From: Syntrophobotulus glycolicus DSM 8271
Lineage (GTDB): Bacteria > Bacillota > Desulfitobacteriia > Desulfitobacteriales > Syntrophobotulaceae
Assembly: GCF_000190635.1 (NCBI RefSeq)
Contig: NC_015172.1
Coordinates: 3,286,001-3,350,000, forward strand
Length of the DNA: 64,000 bases
Direction of reading: 5' to 3'
The notes under the pieces were generated by a model that was given only the letters and a program-made list of their open reading frames with translations, did no database searches and had not been told where the DNA came from. The stretch's first letter is position 1; every line of letters begins with the position of its first letter. Positions 37,577 through 48,627 of the stretch are shown piece after piece. The position numbers were made by a program, and so were the translations under genes.

Positions 37577-38440
37577 TCAACCTTCCACAAGGATCATCCT
37601 GTTTAAACCGGCCAGATCATTGAAAACCTTTGTTGAATATCCTTTCTCCGCAAACAATTTGCAAACTGCAGGCGCCTGAGCGGAACCGATCTCGGCAAGA
37701 AGCTTCCCTCCTGGATGGAGGAAATCGCCCGCTTGCGCGGCCAGCCTGCGATAGATTTCCAGCCCATCCTCTCCCCCGCAGAGCGCCAGATGAGGTTCTC
37801 GTAATACCTCCGGTGAACAATCCTCCATTTCCGGCAGCGACACATATGGGGGATTAGTCAAAATCCAATCAAACTTTTGGTTGGCAACGGGAGTAAACAA
37901 ATCACCCTGTCTAAAATCGATTTCAACACCATGCTTGACCGCATTTTGCCTGGCTACTGTTAGCGCATCCTCCGAAATATCCACAGCGGTTATCTTGACA
38001 CCCGCAATATAGCGGGCGGCAGCAATTGCCATCACACCGCTTCCTGTCCCCAGGTCAAGAAGAGAATATTCCTTGTCCTTACCAGCTCTTTTCTCTGCAA
38101 GTTCAATTAGTTTTTCGATCAGCATTTCTGTCTCAGGCCTCGGAATCAGGACCCTCCGGTCTACATAGAAATCAAGACCCATGAATTCACGGGTCTTGAC
38201 AAGATAGGCCAAAGGTTCTCTTTTTCCCCGTTGCTCCAAAAGCTCCATAAATCTGTCGGCCTGGATGGAGGTCAGGGTGCCCTCCCTTTCCAGATATAAC
38301 CGGTCCCTTGATATCCTCAGAGAATGAGCGAGTAAAAGATCAGCCTCGGTACGGGGATCATCCACCCCTCTTTCGGCCAGATAAAGAGCACCCTCTCTCA
38401 GATGGTCAATGATTGTTGTTTTCTCTATTCTTGTGTCCAT
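37577..38440 (-). CDS. prmC: release factor glutamine methyltransferase
   Basis: Methylates the GGQ glutamine of RF1 and RF2 (287 residues). SAM-binding LLDLGTGSGVMAIAAA (about 123-138) and catalytic ILTNPPYVSLPEME (about 190-203). Follows prfA by 16 bases in an operon, and also serves the RF2 of this window. spoIIR, next to prmC in B. subtilis, is not here. Confidence 0.96.
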   Translation of the reverse strand: MDTRIEKTTIIDHLREGALYLAERGVDDPRTEADLLLAHSLRISRDRLYLEREGTLTSIQADRFMELLEQRGKREPLAYLVKTREFMGLDFYVDRRVLIPRPETEMLIEKLIELAEKRAGKDKEYSLLDLGTGSGVMAIAAARYIAGVKITAVDISEDALTVARQNAVKHGVEIDFRQGDLFTPVANQKFDWILTNPPYVSLPEMEDCSPEVLREPHLALCGGEDGLEIYRRLAAQAGDFLHPGGKLLAEIGSAQAPAVCKLFAEKGYSTKVFNDLAGLNRMILVEG

Positions 38441-38456
38441 GGCAATCCTACCCGCC

Positions 38457-39527
38457 TTATCTTACCGCTGACTTCAGCCTTTCTTCCTGGTCCTTAGCGA
38501 TCAGAGCATCGATAATCTCTTGAATATCCCCCAACAAAATGTTCTCCAATTTATGCAAAGTCAAGCCGATTCTATGATCAGATACCCGGCCCTGCGGAAA
38601 ATTATAAGTTCGGATTCTCTCACTGCGGTCCCCGGTTCCCACTTGACTTTTCCGCTCCTGGGCAATTTCCCCCATGGCCTCCTGCTGAGCCTTTTCCAAA
38701 AGTCTGGCCCGTAAAACCTTGAGAGCCTTATCTTTGTTCTTATGCTGGGATTTTTCATCCTGACAGGAAACTACAATACCCGTCGGAATATGGGTCACTC
38801 TCACTGCGGACTGAGTGGTATTCACCGATTGTCCGCCGGGACCGCTGGAACAAAAAATATCTATCCTGATCTCATTAGGGTTGATTTCAATATCCACATC
38901 TTCTGCTTCCGGAAGTACAGCTACAGTAGCCGTAGACGTATGAATGCGTCCTCCGGATTCCGTACTCGGAATACGCTGGACACGATGTACCCCGCTCTCA
39001 TACTTCAGCATACTGTAAGCTCCCCGTCCCTCAACCATAAAGATAATTTCTTTAAACCCACCGATATCCGTATAACTGGCGCTGAGCATTTCCGTTTTCC
39101 AGCCCTGTTCTTCGGCATACCGGGAATACATTTTATAGAGATCCCCGGCAAAAAGCGCAGCTTCTTCCCCTCCGGCTCCCGCTCTGATTTCCATAATAAC
39201 GTTTTTTTCATCATTAGGGTCCTTGGGCAACAACAGTATCTTCAGTTTTTCTTCATACTCTTCTTTTCTATTTTGCAATTCGTCGATCTCACTCTGTGCA
39301 AATTCCCTCATTTCAGAATCCAATTCTTCCTCAAGCAAAGCCTGGGCATCCTTCAGCTGTCTGAATATTTCCTTATATTCCCGAAATCCTTCTACAATTT
39401 CAGCTATTGCGGCCTGAGCCTTGGCATTTTTTTGGTAAGCTGCTTGATCGCTGAAAATTTCCGGATTACTGAGCAATTCGGTTATTTCGTCATACTTTTT
39501 CTCTATTTCTTCCAGCCGTGCAAACAT
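38457..39527 (-). CDS. prfA: peptide chain release factor 1
   Basis: Releases peptides at UAA and UAG (356 residues). The peptide anticodon region is [18 protein letters not shown] (PxT type: PST, about 185-202) and the catalytic GGQ in [17 protein letters not shown] (about 228-244). GAGAGGG upstream of the ATG. No frameshift signal, unlike prfB. Confidence 0.98.
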   Translation of the reverse strand: MFARLEEIEKKYDEITELLSNPEIFSDQAAYQKNAKAQAAIAEIVEGFREYKEIFRQLKDAQALLEEELDSEMREFAQSEIDELQNRKEEYEEKLKILLLPKDPNDEKNVIMEIRAGAGGEEAALFAGDLYKMYSRYAEEQGWKTEMLSASYTDIGGFKEIIFMVEGRGAYSMLKYESGVHRVQRIPSTESGGRIHTSTATVAVLPEAEDVDIEINPNEIRIDIFCSSGPGGQSVNTTQSAVRVTHIPTGIVVSCQDEKSQHKNKDKALKVLRARLLEKAQQEAMGEIAQERKSQVGTGDRSERIRTYNFPQGRVSDHRIGLTLHKLENILLGDIQEIIDALIAKDQEERLKSAVR

Positions 39528-39542
39528 GTTTCCCTCTCCATT

Positions 39543-40421
39543 CTAGTTTAATGTCTGTCCGGTTTCTATAACACCCTTCAGGGCGGCAATTGCCACTTCT
39601 ACCTGGTCATCCTCCGGCTCTCTGGTTGTCAGCTTCTGCAGCAGCAGCCCGGGTGTGATCAGTATGCGGACACCAAAAGAATCAGCATGCCGGCCTGTAA
39701 ACTTGAGAATTTCATAAGATACTCCGGCTACTACAGGCATCAAGACGATACGTGATACAATTCGCCACCATAATGGCTCAAGTCCGAGAAAAGCAAATAT
39801 AATGATGCTGACAACAACCACAATGAGCAGAAAACTCGTTCCGCACCGCGGATGAAGCGTAGAATGCTTTCTGGCGTTTTCTACCGTTAATTCTTCCCCG
39901 GCCTCATATAAGAAAATCGTTTTGTGTTCCGCACCGTGATATTGAAAGACCCGCTGAATATCCTTGAGCCTGGATATTAACAGAATATACGCTACTAATA
40001 AGGCCAGCCGGATCAAGCCTTCAAGCAGGTTCTGAAGAACCGTGCCGCTGACATGCTCTCGAAGCATATCGGCCGAAAGTGTAGGAACCCCTACAAACAG
40101 CACTATTCCGGCAAATAAAGCAACCGCCACCGTTAAAAAGGTTTCCCAGAAGGAAAGCTCCTCCCCCTCTTCTTCCCCGATTGCCCTGTTGGCTGAAAAC
40201 ATCATCGCCTTCATTCCTGTGATCAATGAATCAATTAACGCTACGAATCCTCTGATTACCGGCAATTTAAAAAACTTCTTTTGCGGCCAGGAACTGAGTT
40301 TTTCTTTTGTCACTTCTATTTCACCACTCGGCAGGCGGAGAGCTATGGACATTTCTTTTGACCCACGCATCATAACCCCTTCGATTAAGGCCTGACCGCC
40401 ATACTGAACCGGTTTTTTCAT
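39543..40421 (-). CDS. DUF1385 family membrane protein
   Basis: A 292-residue protein of the DUF1385 family (YqhQ-like), often found next to prfA in clostridia. Starts YGGQALIEGVMMRGSKEMS, has several hydrophobic segments (about 95-115, 140-160, 200-250), and carries YHGAEHKTIFLYEAGEELTVENARKHSTLHPRCGTSF with conserved His and Cys residues that look metal-binding. Function unknown. GGAGG upstream of the ATG. Sixteen bases before prfA. Confidence 0.9.
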   Translation of the reverse strand: MKKPVQYGGQALIEGVMMRGSKEMSIALRLPSGEIEVTKEKLSSWPQKKFFKLPVIRGFVALIDSLITGMKAMMFSANRAIGEEEGEELSFWETFLTVAVALFAGIVLFVGVPTLSADMLREHVSGTVLQNLLEGLIRLALLVAYILLISRLKDIQRVFQYHGAEHKTIFLYEAGEELTVENARKHSTLHPRCGTSFLLIVVVVSIIIFAFLGLEPLWWRIVSRIVLMPVVAGVSYEILKFTGRHADSFGVRILITPGLLLQKLTTREPEDDQVEVAIAALKGVIETGQTLN

Positions 40422-40445
40422 CCTGCACCTCCAAAAATATTGAAA

Positions 40446-40500
40446 AGCAGAGCTTGTGGCTCTGCTCCGCGTTTCTTATAGCAACGACCACAGGTCGTTG
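40446..40500 (-). terminator. two hairpins ending rpmE, the second terminator-like
   Basis: On the minus strand CAACGACC-TGT-GGTCGTTG (40482-40500) is followed by AGCAGAGC-CACAA-GCTCTGCT then TTTTC (40446-40466). The second has the terminator form, the first could be another element of the same 3' end. Confidence 0.7.
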
Positions 40501-40502
40501 AT

Positions 40503-40703
40503 TTATTGCATTCCGTATTTCTTTTTAAAGCGATCCACACGCCCGCCGGCATCAACAAATCTTTGTACACCTGTAAAAAACGGATGGCACTTGGAACAAA
40601 TTTCAACTTTTATATCCTTTTTGGTGCTTCCTGTATCAATAACATTGCCACAGGCACATACTATTGTGGTCTGCTCATAATTTGGATGTATTTTTTCCCT
40701 CAC
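40503..40703 (-). CDS. rpmE: 50S ribosomal protein L31, zinc-binding type
   Basis: Large-subunit protein (66 residues). Has the C+ pattern CAC...CSKC (about 16-38), which binds zinc; the C-negative type seen under zinc shortage lacks it. GTG start with AGGTGA upstream. In B. subtilis rho lies between glpX and rpmE; here only 108 bp separate them and rho is absent. Confidence 0.96.
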   Translation of the reverse strand: MREKIHPNYEQTTIVCACGNVIDTGSTKKDIKVEICSKCHPFFTGVQRFVDAGGRVDRFKKKYGMQ

Positions 40704-40811
40704 AACCGGTCACCTGCCCTTCTCTACCGAATCCGGCTAACTTTGAAGTCAACTTTAAATATTTTAACATAACTATGTATGAAAGGTCAAGAAAGACCAA
40801 ACCCAAAGTTG

Positions 40812-41825
40812 TTAAAAAACTCCCTTAATCGCATACTTCGGCTTTTTGGCAAAAAGGTGCTTTGCTTCAATAAAACGCACCGTACCTGTCTTGCCACGCA
40901 TAACTAAAGTATGAGTTGTGGCTCCGTCAGTATTAAAGGTAACTCCCCTAAGCAGAGGACCTTCTGTAATTCCCGTAGCGGCAAAAAAGATATCGTCGGT
41001 GTTTACCAGATCATCCAGCTGCAGCAGTTTATTGATATTTTTAATACCCAGTGCCTGCGCGCGTTTGATATCCTCTTCATTCTCAGGCCAGAGCCTCCCC
41101 TGCATTTCCCCACCGATACAACGTAAGGCGGCGGCAGCCAGAACTCCTTCAGGCCCCCCTCCAATACCCATCATCAGATCAATCCCGCTTCCTTCGATAC
41201 CACAGGCAACTGCCGGGGCGACATCACCGTCCGATATCAGCCTGATCCGGCAACCGCTGGCTCTCACTCTGGAAATCAGCTCATAATGACGCGGCCGGTC
41301 CAGAATCACCACTGTCAGATCTCGAAGCTGCTTCTTTAAAGCCTTGGCGACATTATTCAAATTTTCCTCAACCGGGGCGTCAAGATTAATACAGCCTGCT
41401 GCCTGCGGGCCTACAGCAATCTTGTCCATATACATATCCGGAGCGTGCAAAAGGCCATATCTCTCCGTAATGGCCATCACCGCAATAGCACCAGGCAATC
41501 CTTTAGCCACAAGATTCGTTCCTTCTAATGGATCAACCGCAATATCAAGCTCAGGCTGTTCCCCGTTACCCAGCTTTTCCCCGATGTAAAGCATCGGCGC
41601 CTCATCCATTTCTCCTTCACCAATGACAACCGTACCGTCCATATGAATGGTGTCAAATAGAGATCTCATGGCTTCGACCGCCGCATCATCAGCCGCCTCC
41701 TTGTCTCCTCTGCCCACCCAGCGGGCCGAGGCAAGTGCCGCCGCTTCAGTAACACGGGCAAATTCCATGGTAAGCTCACGTTCCAACTTTTTTATCCCCC
41801 AATTCCGTCTATTCATTTCAGCCAT
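40812..41825 (-). CDS. glpX: fructose-1,6-bisphosphatase class II
   Basis: Gluconeogenic enzyme of 337 residues. Metal/substrate motifs GEGEMDEAPMLYIGEKLG (about 69-86) and DIAVDPLEGTNLVAKG (about 94-109), and LMMGIGGGPEGVLAAAALRCIGGEMQG (about 216-242). ATG has only a weak binding site, suggesting coupling or leader control. Operon with tal and fba. Confidence 0.96.
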   Translation of the reverse strand: MAEMNRRNWGIKKLERELTMEFARVTEAAALASARWVGRGDKEAADDAAVEAMRSLFDTIHMDGTVVIGEGEMDEAPMLYIGEKLGNGEQPELDIAVDPLEGTNLVAKGLPGAIAVMAITERYGLLHAPDMYMDKIAVGPQAAGCINLDAPVEENLNNVAKALKKQLRDLTVVILDRPRHYELISRVRASGCRIRLISDGDVAPAVACGIEGSGIDLMMGIGGGPEGVLAAAALRCIGGEMQGRLWPENEEDIKRAQALGIKNINKLLQLDDLVNTDDIFFAATGITEGPLLRGVTFNTDGATTHTLVMRGKTGTVRFIEAKHLFAKKPKYAIKGVF

Positions 41826-41866
41826 TTTTCAAATAGCTTTATTTAAAGTACCCTTACTTTATTGAA

Positions 41867-42505
41867 TCACCTTTTCTGCCAATCAGCAAGGAATTTTTCT
41901 ATTCCGGCTGAAGTAAGAGGATGTTCAAAGAGTCTGAGCAGTACCGCATAAGGGACAGTTGCCACATCAGCACCTACTCTTGCCGATTCCAATACATGCA
42001 GCGGGCTCCGTATGCTGGCGGCAATAACCCGGCAATCGAGATCATACAACTCATAGATCCGGCAAATGTCATTCAGTAAGCTGATCCCGTCTTCTCCAAT
42101 ATCATCCAGCCTGCCCAGAAACGGACTGACATAAGATGCTCCCGCCCTGGCAGCCAGCAAGGCCTGAGTTGGTGTAAAAACCAGAGTGACATTTGTCTTA
42201 ATCTTCTCGGAATTGAGTGTCTTTACCGCCCTGAGTCCTTCATGTGTCATTGGAATCTTCACGACAATATTGGGATGAATAGCCGCCAGCTCCCTGCCTT
42301 CGGCAATCATTCCCTCACCATCCAAAGCGATGACTTCCGCGCTGATCGGCCCGTCAACAATAGCCGCAATCCTACGGATCATCTCAAAAAAATCACCCTC
42401 TTCTTTGGCGACGAGGCTGGGATTTGTGGTCACGCCTGCTATTACTCCCATATTCCAGGCCTTTTCTATCTCATTAAGATTTGCTGAATCAAGAAAAAAA
42501 CGCAT
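41867..42505 (-). CDS. tal: transaldolase, short form
   Basis: A 212-residue TalB/FSA-type transaldolase, linking the pentose phosphate pathway to glycolysis. Schiff-base lysine in [13 protein letters not shown] (about 79-91, K83) and the conserved [12 protein letters not shown] near residue 24. GGGAGG upstream. As ywjH in the B. subtilis order fba-ywjH-glpX. Could work on fructose-6-phosphate instead; sequence alone does not settle this. Confidence 0.94.
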   Translation of the reverse strand: MRFFLDSANLNEIEKAWNMGVIAGVTTNPSLVAKEEGDFFEMIRRIAAIVDGPISAEVIALDGEGMIAEGRELAAIHPNIVVKIPMTHEGLRAVKTLNSEKIKTNVTLVFTPTQALLAARAGASYVSPFLGRLDDIGEDGISLLNDICRIYELYDLDCRVIAASIRSPLHVLESARVGADVATVPYAVLLRLFEHPLTSAGIEKFLADWQKR

Positions 42506-42575
42506 TTTGATCCTCCCGGCATTAACCCTTGTTCACAACCAAAGGCTTAGTTCAAAGTGTCGGCTGATTCCTCTG

Positions 42576-43430
42576 TTATGCCTTACCGCTGCTGCCAAAT
42601 ACTCTTATTTTTTCTCTGATCGTCTCAATCGCCGCCTCCCGGGCCGGTGTCAAGATCTTGCGCGGATCAATCTCTTTAGGATTATCCTGAATAGCCTTGC
42701 CGGCCGCATAGACAAAAGCTTCTCTGATGTTCGTATCAATATTTACTTTGCAAACACCCAGGGAAATCGCCTGGCGAACGGCATCATCCGGTACTCCTGA
42801 TGATCCGTGCAGAACAATCGGTGTAGAAACCAATTTGACAATCTCCCGCAAACGGTCAAAATCCAGTTTTGGAATACCCTTATATTGTCCATGTGCCGTT
42901 CCTATCGCCACCGCCAAAGCGTCTACCCCTGTTTCATCACAAAACGTTTTCGCTTCCACAGGATCGGTAAAAAAAGCATCCTTTTCCGAAACACTGATAT
43001 CATCTTCAGTACCGCCGATTTTTCCAAGTTCTCCTTCAACCGAGACCCCAAGGGGCCGGGCTACCTCAAGCACTTTTTTGACAAGGGCGATATTCTCTGC
43101 CAAAGGATGTTTGGAGCCGTCAATCATAACCGAACTAAACCCATGACGGATACACAGCATACACTGATCGAAACTTGTGCCGTGATCTAAATGAAGGGCG
43201 ACCGGAACACTGACACTTTTCGCAGCAATTTTTGTCAGCCCAGCTATATAATGAATCCCCGCATATTTGATCGCTCCCTGACTGGCCTGGATAATAACCG
43301 GCGATTTTTCCGCTTCGGCCGCAGTAACAATGGCCTGAACAATTTCCATGTTATTGCAGTTAAAGGCTCCGACCGCATATTTGCCTTGCTGCGCTTTCTG
43401 AAGAAGATCTTTTACTGGAACAAAACTCAT
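42576..43430 (-). CDS. fba: fructose-bisphosphate aldolase class II
   Basis: Zinc aldolase of 284 residues in glycolysis and gluconeogenesis. YAVGAFNCNNMEIVQA at the N-terminus, the zinc site HLDHGTSFDQC (about 80-90), GELGKIGG, AIGTAHGQYKG with the second histidine region, and VLHGSSGVPDD. ATG at 43430 has GGAGG ten bases upstream; an ATG three codons earlier is too close to it. Confidence 0.96.
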   Translation of the reverse strand: MSFVPVKDLLQKAQQGKYAVGAFNCNNMEIVQAIVTAAEAEKSPVIIQASQGAIKYAGIHYIAGLTKIAAKSVSVPVALHLDHGTSFDQCMLCIRHGFSSVMIDGSKHPLAENIALVKKVLEVARPLGVSVEGELGKIGGTEDDISVSEKDAFFTDPVEAKTFCDETGVDALAVAIGTAHGQYKGIPKLDFDRLREIVKLVSTPIVLHGSSGVPDDAVRQAISLGVCKVNIDTNIREAFVYAAGKAIQDNPKEIDPRKILTPAREAAIETIREKIRVFGSSGKA

Positions 43431-43449
43431 GATAATCATTCCTCCAAAT

Positions 43450-44130
43450 TTATTGTTTTTTTATCCAAGATTTCTCCCTCTGTAAGGGATTATTGATCAG
43501 CGTTGTCATATTTTCTTCCAAAGATATTGCCGCCATATGGTCAATTTTAGAAAGAATCTCTTTATCTGCTGCAGAAATCATCCCCACGGCGTGGCATTTC
43601 TCACAGATAATCTCAATCCCTTCCGGCAAAATTTCGACTGCTAAATTATTATTGCCGCATTTACATCCTAATAAATCAGCCTCGGCCATTTTACCGATTT
43701 TTTCCATCAAAGCATAGATAATAAAAAAGTATTCAAAATCATTGTCCGGTTCCTCATCATTCACCAGCTGTGAAGCAAATTGCACAAACCCTTGCTTCAT
43801 TTCCTGACATAATCCCGTTATGGAATTCCTTTTTCCGATATAACCTATTGGAAGCTTTTTGACTTGACATTCAAGCTTAAGAACATCTTCCCCCCATACG
43901 GCAGAGCGTTTAGCCACAATTTGGTGGGTCTTGCCACAATAAATACAAGGATATTCAATCCGGAATTTACTGTCCTCGATTTTTAATATGGTCAGAAGAG
44001 GGGCTCCGCATGAACAGGAAAAATACTCCTTATTAAAGTGGGAAAATGCGAATCGAGAAAGCGTTCTGAAATGTAGTTCCCCGCATTTAGAACATTGAAC
44101 CCCGACCATTGTATCCGTCAAAATGATCAT
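43450..44130 (-). CDS. uncharacterised zinc-ribbon-like protein between spo0F and fba
   Basis: A 226-residue soluble protein that I cannot assign. It has cysteine pairs typical of zinc sites: CSKCGELHF and CSCGAP near the start, CIYCGKTH (about 61-68), then a helical middle part (about 90-145) and a C-terminal CKCGNNN...CEKCH (about 154-178). It looks like two metal ribbons around a helical part. ATG at 44130 has GAGGTGGGG upstream. Genes on both sides (spo0F, fba) are adjacent in B. subtilis, so this gene is an insertion in a conserved order. A sporulation-linked role is possible but is only guilt by position. Confidence 0.8.
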   Translation of the reverse strand: MIILTDTMVGVQCSKCGELHFRTLSRFAFSHFNKEYFSCSCGAPLLTILKIEDSKFRIEYPCIYCGKTHQIVAKRSAVWGEDVLKLECQVKKLPIGYIGKRNSITGLCQEMKQGFVQFASQLVNDEEPDNDFEYFFIIYALMEKIGKMAEADLLGCKCGNNNLAVEILPEGIEIICEKCHAVGMISAADKEILSKIDHMAAISLEENMTTLINNPLQREKSWIKKQ

Positions 44131-44207
44131 AATCCCCACCTCTTTCTGGCAACTATATTCGTCACTTCTGAATTTATTCCTGCCGCCATACCGGAGAATT
44201 GTTTCTT

Positions 44208-44579
44208 TTACTCTTCTTTTTCCCTGAGAACATCTTTAATCTGCTCTCTCAGCTCATTAATATCGAAAGGTTTAATAATAAATCCGACCACACCCAGTTC
44301 TTCCGCAGTATTGATATGTTCTTGATCTCCATAGGCCGTCATCATAATTACCTTGATTTGGCGATCATTTTCTTCTCTGATCTTTTTCAGAACATCTATC
44401 CCGTTCATTCCAGGCATCTTAACATCCATAAGAAGTAAATCAGGCTTAAATTCAGACATGATTTCCAGAGCTTTTACTCCTGAAGCACAAGTCTCAATTT
44501 CATAACCACAATCTTTGAACACTTCTGTTAACAATCTTCTAATTCCAACTTGATCATCCACTATTAAAATTCTAGGCAT
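44208..44579 (-). CDS. spo0F: sporulation response regulator Spo0F
   Basis: Single receiver domain (123 residues) that carries phosphate from sensor kinases to Spo0B in the Bacillus phosphorelay. Acidic pocket VDDQVG (about 8-13), phospho-acceptor aspartate in LLLMDVKMPGMNG (about 54), the MMTAYG threonine and GFIIKPFD lysine. The order fba / spo0F / pyrG matches B. subtilis. ATG at 44579 has GGGAG eight bases upstream. The family call rests mostly on position; clostridia often lack Spo0B, so it may act elsewhere. Confidence 0.78.
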   Translation of the reverse strand: MPRILIVDDQVGIRRLLTEVFKDCGYEIETCASGVKALEIMSEFKPDLLLMDVKMPGMNGIDVLKKIREENDRQIKVIMMTAYGDQEHINTAEELGVVGFIIKPFDINELREQIKDVLREKEE

Positions 44580-44584
44580 TTGCA

Positions 44585-45808
44585 TTACTCCCTTTCCGGT
44601 TTCTTCATGTCCCAAGTTGTAACTATTGGATATTCTGTATTTAGCTGGAAAAATCCTTCTGCGACCTTTCTTTTCAGAAGATATTCTTTATTATTAATGT
44701 AATACCGTTCAATTCTGGGATTGGCATTCGTTCTTCTTAAAGGGACCTCAACAATGTCCCCTGCCTGACACTCCGCCGCACCAATATCCAATACTGTCAG
44801 CTGCATCCCGATTTTTCCGGCAACCTTGACAGGCCGGCCGTTCAGCGTCAACTTTTCCCGGCCAAGATAAATGCCGCCGTAAGCAGCGATATTTTTAATG
44901 ATGATTTTCATTAAATCAGCCAGGCCTTGGGGAACCAGCCTTGGCTCTACACCGAATCCATCTGTATACCCTGCTGAAATCACGGCTAGTCTGGTATCTT
45001 TTTTGCAGCGGTATAAACTTTGATAGCCGACAAAAGTGCCTTTGGGAACCTCACGGATATACAATATTCTTGCTTTTGCTTTCCAGGGATCTTTCAGCTC
45101 TATGCTGCCGGCAAAAAACTGGGAGGGTAGATGCCCCAACAAAAGAGTCCCTACTCTGACAAATTCATGGTGCATTTCAGGAAAATCTAAAAAAGCGGCA
45201 CTATTACAGACGTGTTTAATCGGAATGTTAATCCCTAAGCCTTCTAATCTCTCACAAGCACTCAGAAATTTGCCGTATTGTCTCTTTGTATAAGCGTTAT
45301 CCCGCTGGGCCGCCCTGGCAAAGTGGGTAAAAGCTCCCTCTACCTTAACAAAACGCGCTGTCTGTAAAAACCCTGCTAATTGCGGCAGTATCCCGACCAT
45401 CAACCCGGTTCTGCCCATTCCTGTTTCAATTTTTAGATGGACATTAATCTCCGCATGATGTTTCGCACAAATCTCCTCCAGCAGTGGAACCCAGGAAGCT
45501 TCCGGCAAAGAAAGGGAAAGCTCTTTGCGGATGGCTGATTCCCAGTCGGCAGGCCTTGTTGGGCCTAATACCAGGATCATCCCCTCAATGCCGTTTTCTC
45601 TCAGGATGGCTCCTTCTTCAACCGTTGTTACAGCAAACTCCCGGCAGCCTTCCTCCTGCAGCGCTTGAGCGACAGCAACAGCTCCAAGGCCATAGGCATC
45701 GGCTTTCACCACGGCCAGGCAGCGGGTACCGGGGGAAAGTTTCTTTTGTATTTCCCAATAGTTATGTACAACTGCATCAAGGTCCACCTCAATCCATAAA
45801 TTGGACAT
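44585..45808 (-). CDS. alr: alanine racemase
   Basis: PLP enzyme making D-alanine for peptidoglycan (407 residues). Catalytic lysine in AVVKADAYGLGAVAVA (about 33-48) and the C-terminal GKIGMQLTVLDI with the second catalytic Tyr region. ATG with AAGGGG, and its start overlaps the femX-like stop by one base. Placement between spo0F and a bridge-ligase-like gene suggests a shared wall transcript. Confidence 0.95.
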   Translation of the reverse strand: MSNLWIEVDLDAVVHNYWEIQKKLSPGTRCLAVVKADAYGLGAVAVAQALQEEGCREFAVTTVEEGAILRENGIEGMILVLGPTRPADWESAIRKELSLSLPEASWVPLLEEICAKHHAEINVHLKIETGMGRTGLMVGILPQLAGFLQTARFVKVEGAFTHFARAAQRDNAYTKRQYGKFLSACERLEGLGINIPIKHVCNSAAFLDFPEMHHEFVRVGTLLLGHLPSQFFAGSIELKDPWKAKARILYIREVPKGTFVGYQSLYRCKKDTRLAVISAGYTDGFGVEPRLVPQGLADLMKIIIKNIAAYGGIYLGREKLTLNGRPVKVAGKIGMQLTVLDIGAAECQAGDIVEVPLRRTNANPRIERYYINNKEYLLKRKVAEGFFQLNTEYPIVTTWDMKKPERE

Positions 45809-46884
45809 TATTTACCCCTTCTAAAGCGAGCCAGCAATCCTTTCAGCTTGCCCGAATACAACTTTTCCGCTGTTTGCCAGAACCTATAGAAAAAAGGACG
45901 GTAAATATAATCCCATTCCCCAATAAATTCTGTAAATTCGCCATTAAACCCTTTTTTAAATCGATATAAGCCATATAAAGGATTATCTTCGGAAAGATCT
46001 CCGGATACTCCTCGAAAATCGTAAAGGGTACAGCCCATTTTTTTGGCCCAGCGAATCATTTCCCACTGAATCAAATAATTGGGCATGACTTTGCGGTGGG
46101 CATTGGATGATGCTCCATAAATATACCAGGCCTTTTGACCGGTAAGGAAAGCAAATGTTCCGGAAATGATTTCCCCTTCGTATTCCGCAACGAAAAGCTG
46201 CCCAAATCCGGCGGGAACCAGCGTATCATAAAGATCTTCAAAATAGGAATAAGCCCTGACCAGAAAATGATCCCTTTCCGTCGTCTCTTTAAGCACTTCA
46301 TAAAACTTCGGCAGCTCTTGTCTGGTACCTGTACGGATTACCACACCTTTCTTTTCCGCCAAACGAATATTATAACGGGTCTTTTGCTGCATATTTGCCA
46401 GCAAACACTCTTCGTCAGGCGAGATATCCAGACGAAAAACAAACCTGGGCTGAACCCCTTCAAAATTTTTTCCGGCATCTAAACGGTGAAAATTGTGGGT
46501 GAGAAAATATTTCTCCAGTTCTTTATCTGCAGCGGCAATATCCGGATCAATTTTAAGGAGAATGGCTTTCCTCTTTTTCGCCAAATCTTGAATTGAGGCA
46601 AGAACAGCATCAACTTTTTCTTGATCATGAAAGTCAACTACCGGGCCCCGGGGACAATAAAAAATAGGGATGCCAATTAACGGCAATTTTCTCTCAAGAA
46701 CTGTCGCGGCGGCAATGATTTTGCCATCCTCCTCAAGAATCATGCGCCATGGCTGCCAGCCCGTTCTCCCCTTAATCGCTCCCCATTCCCACAATTGCAT
46801 GGAATGCCCCTTCGGATGAACATTAATAAAATGATTAAAGATTTGTTTCTCATTCTCCTCCAGCCATCTGGCTGAATATTTCAT
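45808..46884 (-). CDS. FemX/FemAB-like peptidoglycan bridge aminoacyltransferase
   Basis: A 358-residue protein with the double GNAT fold of the FemABX family; uses aminoacyl-tRNA to add the first residue(s) of a peptidoglycan cross-bridge on lipid II. Seen: FYCPRGPVVDFHDQE (about 80-94), KTRYNIRLAEKKGV (about 163-176), WYIYGASSNAHRKVMPNYLIQWEMIRWAKKMGCTLYDFRG with family motifs near 265-305. ATG at 46884 has GGGAGG nine bases upstream, and the pyrG terminator lies just upstream, inside any longer frame. The amino acid is unknown. Confidence 0.88.
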   Translation of the reverse strand: MKYSARWLEENEKQIFNHFINVHPKGHSMQLWEWGAIKGRTGWQPWRMILEEDGKIIAAATVLERKLPLIGIPIFYCPRGPVVDFHDQEKVDAVLASIQDLAKKRKAILLKIDPDIAAADKELEKYFLTHNFHRLDAGKNFEGVQPRFVFRLDISPDEECLLANMQQKTRYNIRLAEKKGVVIRTGTRQELPKFYEVLKETTERDHFLVRAYSYFEDLYDTLVPAGFGQLFVAEYEGEIISGTFAFLTGQKAWYIYGASSNAHRKVMPNYLIQWEMIRWAKKMGCTLYDFRGVSGDLSEDNPLYGLYRFKKGFNGEFTEFIGEWDYIYRPFFYRFWQTAEKLYSGKLKGLLARFRRGK

Positions 46885-46898
46885 TAAACAGTACCTCC

Positions 46899-46930
46899 CA
46901 AAAAACCAGCCTGTTTGTGCTGGTTTTTCT
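46899..46930 (-). terminator. intrinsic terminator of pyrG
   Basis: Minus strand AACCAGC...GCTGGTT with TTTT following, between the pyrG stop (46967) and the femX-like start (46884). The repeat is symmetrical, with T runs on both sides. Confidence 0.82.
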
Positions 46931-46966
46931 ATTATTGCCATTTATTGTTGTTTATTGTACTTTTGA

Positions 46967-48598
<1,632 letters not shown>

Positions 48599-48627
48599 TC
48601 ATCTCTTTTTTCCCTAAATGGTCTATC

